NCBI GenBank assembly: GCA_011777135.1
Contig: JAABVY010000227.1
Span: 667-9,893 of the forward strand
Direction: 5' to 3'
From: Candidatus Zixiibacteriota bacterium
GTDB taxonomy: Bacteria; Zixibacteria; MSB-5A5; JAABVY01
DNA: 9,227 nucleotides
Shown: piece after piece, positions 7,557 through 9,227 of the stretch
Layout: each line of letters starts with the position of its first letter
Position numbering within the stretch: the first letter of the stretch is position 1
The notes under the pieces: model-generated
Databases searched by the model: none
Seen by the model: the letters and a program-made list of their open reading frames with translations, nothing else
What the model was told of the DNA's origin: nothing
Translations under genes and position numbers: made by a program

Positions 7557-7583
7557 TCTTGCAATCTGCAAGATGAATCTTGC
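7557..7583 (+). promoter_or_regulatory. Dyad with three mutually complementary arms upstream of pilin 1
   Basis: Arm A (TCTTGCA, 7557-7563) pairs perfectly with arm B (TGCAAGA, 7567-7573) around a three-base loop. Arm B can instead pair with arm C (TCTTGC, 7578-7583) around the loop TGAA. A and C are also direct repeats (TCTTGCAAT and TCTTGCGAT) exactly 21 bp apart, which is two helical turns. The core TTGCA-N3-TGCAA recurs just before the second pilin's leader. It could be an activator operator or an RNA switch; the sequence alone does not decide. Confidence 0.45.
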
Positions 7584-7677
7584 GATTGTCTATGAATTCT
7601 ATCTGTGAATCCAGGGGTCATTTATAACTTCCCACCTAAATCCTTGAGCCATCGACTGCTTATTTTTAAACACGAGT

Positions 7678-7694
7678 TTGGCATCAGCCTTGCG
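7678..7694 (+). promoter_or_regulatory. Sigma-54-like (-24/-12) promoter before pilin 1
   Basis: TTGGCA at 7678-7683 and TTGC at 7690-7693 give the required GG-N10-GC spacing. The site matches the TGGCAC-N5-TTGC consensus except for one T in place of C. Sigma-54 control of pilin genes is established in several bacteria (pilA with PilR). The weak point is that the predicted transcript would start near 7705, only about six bases before the pilin ATG, leaving no room for a ribosome binding site. Confidence 0.4.
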
Positions 7695-7710
7695 GAAATA
7701 AAAAAGCGCT

Positions 7711-8148
7711 ATGAAAAATTCAAGGAAAATACAGGGCAGAGTAAATTCCAGGGGATTCACGCTCATCGAACTGATGATCGTGGTCGTAATCATTGGTATT
7801 CTTGCTGCAATGGCGATCCCCCGCTGGTGGAAAGCGTCGGAGAGATCGAAGCAGTCTGAGGCCAAGCTGATCTTAAAGCAGATCTATACTAATGAGGAGA
7901 CCTATTTTCAGGCAAATTCCCAGTATTTTATAACCGGAGAAGTGGCCTCGGCCTCCAATCCCTTCGCCTTTGCGCCGATCTGGGTGGATGTCATCGGCGG
8001 GGCGCTGTATGAATATGTAATTCAGGGAGACGCAGTTTCGTTCACGGCCACGGCCACAGCCAATCTGGATGCTGATGCTACTATCGATACCTGGTCTATT
8101 GATCAGGACGGCATCCTCTTGAGGGTGATCGATGACACGGCCGATTAA
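7711..8148 (+). CDS. Type IV pilin / pseudopilin, first of a tandem pair
   Basis: This is a class III-signal prepilin. A basic 15-residue leader (MKNSRKIQGRVNSRG) is followed by FTLIELMIVVVIIGILAA, so the prepilin peptidase PilD should cut after Gly15 and N-methylate Phe1; Glu5 of the mature protein is present. The mature protein is about 130 residues with a single N-terminal helix. A middle part with aromatic residues (YTNEETYF, then QYF) precedes a beta-rich end with DTWSIDQDG, which is shared with its neighbour. It has no cysteines, so the disulfide-bounded D-region of many PilA proteins is absent. The start ATG 7711 has no good Shine-Dalgarno. It is a structural subunit of a type IV pilus or of a type II secretion pseudopilus; the assembly genes are not in the window. 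IPRWW with paired tryptophans is unusual where most pilins have one aromatic residue. Confidence 0.9.
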   Translation: MKNSRKIQGRVNSRGFTLIELMIVVVIIGILAAMAIPRWWKASERSKQSEAKLILKQIYTNEETYFQANSQYFITGEVASASNPFAFAPIWVDVIGGALYEYVIQGDAVSFTATATANLDADATIDTWSIDQDGILLRVIDDTAD

Positions 8149-8163
8149 TTGCAAAATGCAAGA
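8149..8163 (+). promoter_or_regulatory. TTGCA-N3-TGCAA dyad upstream of pilin 2
   Basis: TTGCA (8149-8153) and TGCAA (8157-8161), followed by GA, repeat the dyad found before the first pilin at 7559-7573; only the three-base spacer differs. It lies about 140 bp upstream of the sigma-54-like site, a usual distance for enhancer-binding activator sites. Activator binding is inferred, not shown. Confidence 0.4.
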
Positions 8164-8302
8164 GTACTGTGGTAAACCACGAGTTTGAAAGAGCAATTGA
8201 AGCGAGGAATTGAAAAGCAGACAAGCAAAAGAACTTAAGTTAAGAAATGAAAGGAGTAGAAGTTAGCCCTTGTTCAAAAAAAGAAGAATAAATATCAGGA
8301 CA

Positions 8303-8319
8303 ACGGCAAACGGATTGCA
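8303..8319 (+). promoter_or_regulatory. Sigma-54-like (-24/-12) promoter before pilin 2
   Basis: GGCA at 8305-8308 and TTGCA at 8315-8319 have the GG-N10-GC spacing of sigma-54 promoters. The -24 part reads CGGCA instead of TGGCA; the -12 part is perfect. Transcription would start near 8330 and give a 5' leader of about 64 bases ahead of the pilin ATG, a sensible arrangement. Confidence 0.4.
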
Positions 8320-8337
8320 ATTAAAGAAACGGCAAAG

Positions 8338-8382
8338 ATGAAAAGAAAACTTAGAAGGTATAAACCCAAAAAACTTCGGTAG
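8338..8382 (+). CDS. Possible 14-residue basic leader peptide upstream of pilin 2
   Basis: ATG 8338 opens a short frame encoding MKRKLRRYKPKKLR, with nine basic residues of fourteen. It ends at TAG 8380-8382, which overlaps the AGGAGG Shine-Dalgarno of the second pilin. It lies within the predicted transcript of that gene. Its own ribosome binding site is poor, and in an A-rich stretch short Lys/Arg frames arise easily, so this may be chance. If translated, it could couple ribosome arrival to pilin translation. Confidence 0.2.
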   Translation: MKRKLRRYKPKKLR

Positions 8383-8386
8383 GAGG
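8381..8386 (+). promoter_or_regulatory. Strong ribosome binding site of pilin 2
   Basis: AGGAGG lies seven bases before ATG 8394, a perfect Shine-Dalgarno at good spacing. It contrasts with the first pilin, which has none, and suggests that the second pilin is made in larger amounts. Confidence 0.85.
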
Positions 8387-8393
8387 TTTTAAG

Positions 8394-8798
8394 ATGTTTC
8401 AGAAGTTCCAGAAGAACAGAAAAGGTTTCACACTGATCGAGCTCATGATCGTGGTCGTCATTATCGGCATTCTGGCCGCTCTGGCTATTCCGCGTTTCAT
8501 GAAGGCTTCGGCCAAGTCGAAAACATCCGAGGCCCAGCTGGTCTTGAAGCAAATCTACACCATGGAGCGTACCTACAAACAGCAGTTCGATACATATTCT
8601 GCTGACCTGAACGCCATCGGTGTAGAGGTTCCGCCTAACGCCAAGTATACTTATTCGGTGCTTGCTGCCGACCAGACCACTTTCACAGCTCAGGCTGACT
8701 GGGCGGCTCCGGGTATTGACGATGACGCTACCCCGGATACATGGACGATCGACCAGGATGGTACGATACTCCATACCTCGAACGACTTGACAGGCTAA
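8394..8798 (+). CDS. Type IV pilin / pseudopilin, second of a tandem pair (likely major subunit)
   Basis: This prepilin has an 11-residue basic leader MFQKFQKNRKG, cleaved before FTLIELMIVVVIIGILAA, with Glu5 present. The mature protein is about 123 residues. It matches the first pilin through the N-terminal helix and the following amphipathic stretch (SEAQLVLKQIYTMERTY against SEAKLILKQIYTNEETY) and again at the end (DTWTIDQDG), but differs in the middle, so the pair came from an old duplication. It has no cysteines. A strong Shine-Dalgarno, its own possible sigma-54 promoter and a strong terminator at 8821-8857 suggest high expression, as for a major pilin; this is inference. It could equally be a type II secretion major pseudopilin, since assembly genes are not visible. 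Confidence 0.92.
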   Translation: MFQKFQKNRKGFTLIELMIVVVIIGILAALAIPRFMKASAKSKTSEAQLVLKQIYTMERTYKQQFDTYSADLNAIGVEVPPNAKYTYSVLAADQTTFTAQADWAAPGIDDDATPDTWTIDQDGTILHTSNDLTG

Positions 8799-8820
8799 AA
8801 TTGCCGCATAGTTGACACGG

Positions 8821-8857
8821 AAGGGCGGCCCCTGAGAGGGGGGCGCCCTTTCTTTTT
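8821..8857 (+). terminator. Rho-independent terminator after pilin 2
   Basis: A GC-rich stem, AAGGGCGGCCCC pairing with GGGGGGCGCCCTT around a short loop (with one or two bulged bases), is followed by TTTCTTTTT. It lies 22 bases past the pilin stop and ends the pilin transcription unit. Confidence 0.9.
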
Positions 8858-8884
8858 GGCCTCCAGCCCAAATCCGATTCAGTT

Positions 8885-8927
8885 GCGTCAGATCCTGATC
8901 CGCTCCCGGCGGATTGTGGTCTGACGC
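8885..8927 (+). repeat. 43-nt near-perfect inverted repeat of unknown role
   Basis: GCGTCAGA (8885-8892) pairs with TCTGACGC (8920-8927), and ATCCGC (8898-8903) with GCGGAT (8909-8914) around the loop TCCCG. The five bases between them on each side pair with G-U help and one mismatch, giving a stem of about 19 pairs. No U-run follows on either strand, so it is not a classical terminator. It could be a REP-like palindrome, a small RNA domain or a protein-binding site. Confidence 0.6.
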
Positions 8928-8954
8928 CATTCATCACGGAATTCTCAAAAATCA

Positions 8955-8983
8955 TTGACTTTTATTAATAACAGTTTCATACT
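8955..8983 (+). promoter_or_regulatory. Sigma-70-type promoter for the downstream secreted-protein gene
   Basis: TTGACT (8955-8960) as -35 and CATACT (8978-8983) as -10 are separated by 17 bases in an AT-rich stretch, about 40 bases before the TTG start. The -35 matches the consensus at five of six bases and the -10 at four of six. Confidence 0.5.
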
Positions 8984-9020
8984 TTAAAGTTAAGCTTTAG
9001 CTAAACCAGGGAGAGGATTC

Positions 9021-9227
9021 TTGAAAAAAAGATTGATTATTTCACTATTTTGCCCACTGCTGTTTCTTTTTACCATTCAGCTCGAGGCGAAGGAGGATAC
9101 AGCAGCCGACTCAATACCAGAGCGTGAATACCCGCTGATTCCGACTGAGGCGATTAATGATGCCCTTTCGGGTATCAAGATGACAGCCGGTGACATGAGC
9201 TTCAGGACGGATTATGTAGAGATTGAC
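9021..9227 (+). CDS. Secreted protein of unknown function (3' partial)
   Basis: A frame begins at TTG 9021, four bases after GGGAGAGGA, a good Shine-Dalgarno, and stays open for 69 codons to the window end. It starts MKKRLIISLFCPLLFLFTIQLEA, a clear Sec signal peptide with a probable signal peptidase I site after LEA. After it comes a charged stretch (KEDTAADSIPEREYPLIP) and then INDALSGIKMTAGDMSF. I do not recognise a family. The Cys at residue 11 lies too early and in the wrong context for a lipobox. It has its own promoter and lies after a terminator, so it is not part of the pilin operon. Confidence 0.75.
   Translation, partial: MKKRLIISLFCPLLFLFTIQLEAKEDTAADSIPEREYPLIPTEAINDALSGIKMTAGDMSFRTDYVEID

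Larger units (their letters stand above)
7521..7710 (+). other. Intergenic region between nuoN and the first pilin
   Basis: These 190 bases contain no convincing gene; a short + strand frame from 7605 is out of frame with the pilin and has no homology I recognise. The region holds a dyad with alternative pairing partners (7557-7583) and a sigma-54-like site close to the pilin start. Because nuoN lacks an obvious intrinsic terminator, some read-through from the nuo operon is possible. Confidence 0.6.
8149..8393 (+). other. Purine-rich region between the two pilins
   Basis: The region is A-rich and lacks a substantial gene. It holds a TTGCA-AAA-TGCAA dyad at once after the first pilin's stop, a GTGGT-AA-ACCAC hairpin (8169-8180), a sigma-54-like site (8303-8319), the direct repeat AACGGCAAA (8302-8310 and 8328-8336), a 14-codon basic mini-ORF (8338-8382) and a strong Shine-Dalgarno for the second pilin. 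None of the hairpins is followed by a U-run, so no terminator separates the two pilin genes. Confidence 0.6.

Noticed and set aside
7605..7859. 84-codon + strand frame overlapping the first pilin
   Set aside because: It overlaps the pilin N-terminus in another frame; the pilin signature is unambiguous.
8169..8180. GTGGTAAACCAC palindrome after pilin 1 as a terminator
   Set aside because: Only about five pairs with a tiny loop and no U-run.
8247..8291. Second mini-ORF (14 codons) between the pilins
   Set aside because: It lies upstream of the predicted transcript start and has no supporting context; short frames are expected by chance.
8295..8930. 211-codon open frame on the minus strand across pilin 2
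   Set aside because: It runs through the terminator and antisense to the whole pilin, with low-complexity composition and no recognisable domain.
7521..9020. CRISPR array, tRNA, rRNA or insertion sequence
   Set aside because: No regularly spaced repeats, no cloverleaf or rRNA motifs and no transposase or terminal repeats were seen.

Overview
The window carries the distal half of a bacterial respiratory complex I (nuo, NADH:quinone oxidoreductase) operon, followed by a type IV pilin locus and the start of a further secreted-protein gene. All genes lie on the + strand. The organism is a Gram-negative-type bacterium with moderate GC. It has 14-subunit-style complex I genes, GFTLIE-class type IV pilins and two sites resembling sigma-54 promoters. 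Nothing here fixes the phylum. The gene style would suit a poorly cultured lineage of the FCB, Acidobacteria or deltaproteobacterial kind, but that is a low-confidence impression.

Region 1 (1-7520): nuoH (5' end cut by the window), nuoI, nuoJ, nuoK, nuoL, nuoM, a small glutaredoxin-like gene, then nuoN. Most of these genes are separated by 1-24 bases, and the small gene overlaps nuoM. They encode the quinone-site membrane subunit (NuoH), the two-[4Fe-4S] subunit of the connecting arm (NuoI), the small membrane subunits (NuoJ, NuoK) and the three antiporter-like proton-pumping subunits (NuoL, NuoM, NuoN).

The most unusual item is the small gene between nuoM and nuoN. It encodes a compact thioredoxin-fold protein with a CPYC motif, and its frame reaches ...Gly-Gly-UGA-Asp-Phe-UAA. 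A stem-loop with a G-first apical loop lies 23 nt past the UGA. This fits a selenoprotein whose selenocysteine is the third residue from the end (a U-x-x-stop arrangement), so an ordinary gene caller would end it three residues early. The same stem-loop contains the nuoN start codon, and the nuoN Shine-Dalgarno overlaps the UAA, which suggests translational coupling.

Region 2 (7521-8857): two tandem type IV pilin/pseudopilin genes. They share the GFTLIELMIVVVIIGILAA N-terminus and a C-terminal DTW(S/T)IDQDG motif. Each is preceded by a TTGCA-N3-TGCAA dyad and a GG-N10-GC (-24/-12, sigma-54-like) site. The second has a strong ribosome binding site and is followed by a strong intrinsic terminator. 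I infer a sigma-54/enhancer-activated pilin locus, as is known for pilA in other bacteria.

Region 3 (8858-9227): an intergenic stretch with a 43-nt near-perfect hairpin of unknown role, a sigma-70-type promoter, and the first 69 codons of a TTG-started gene for a secreted protein of unknown function that runs off the window.
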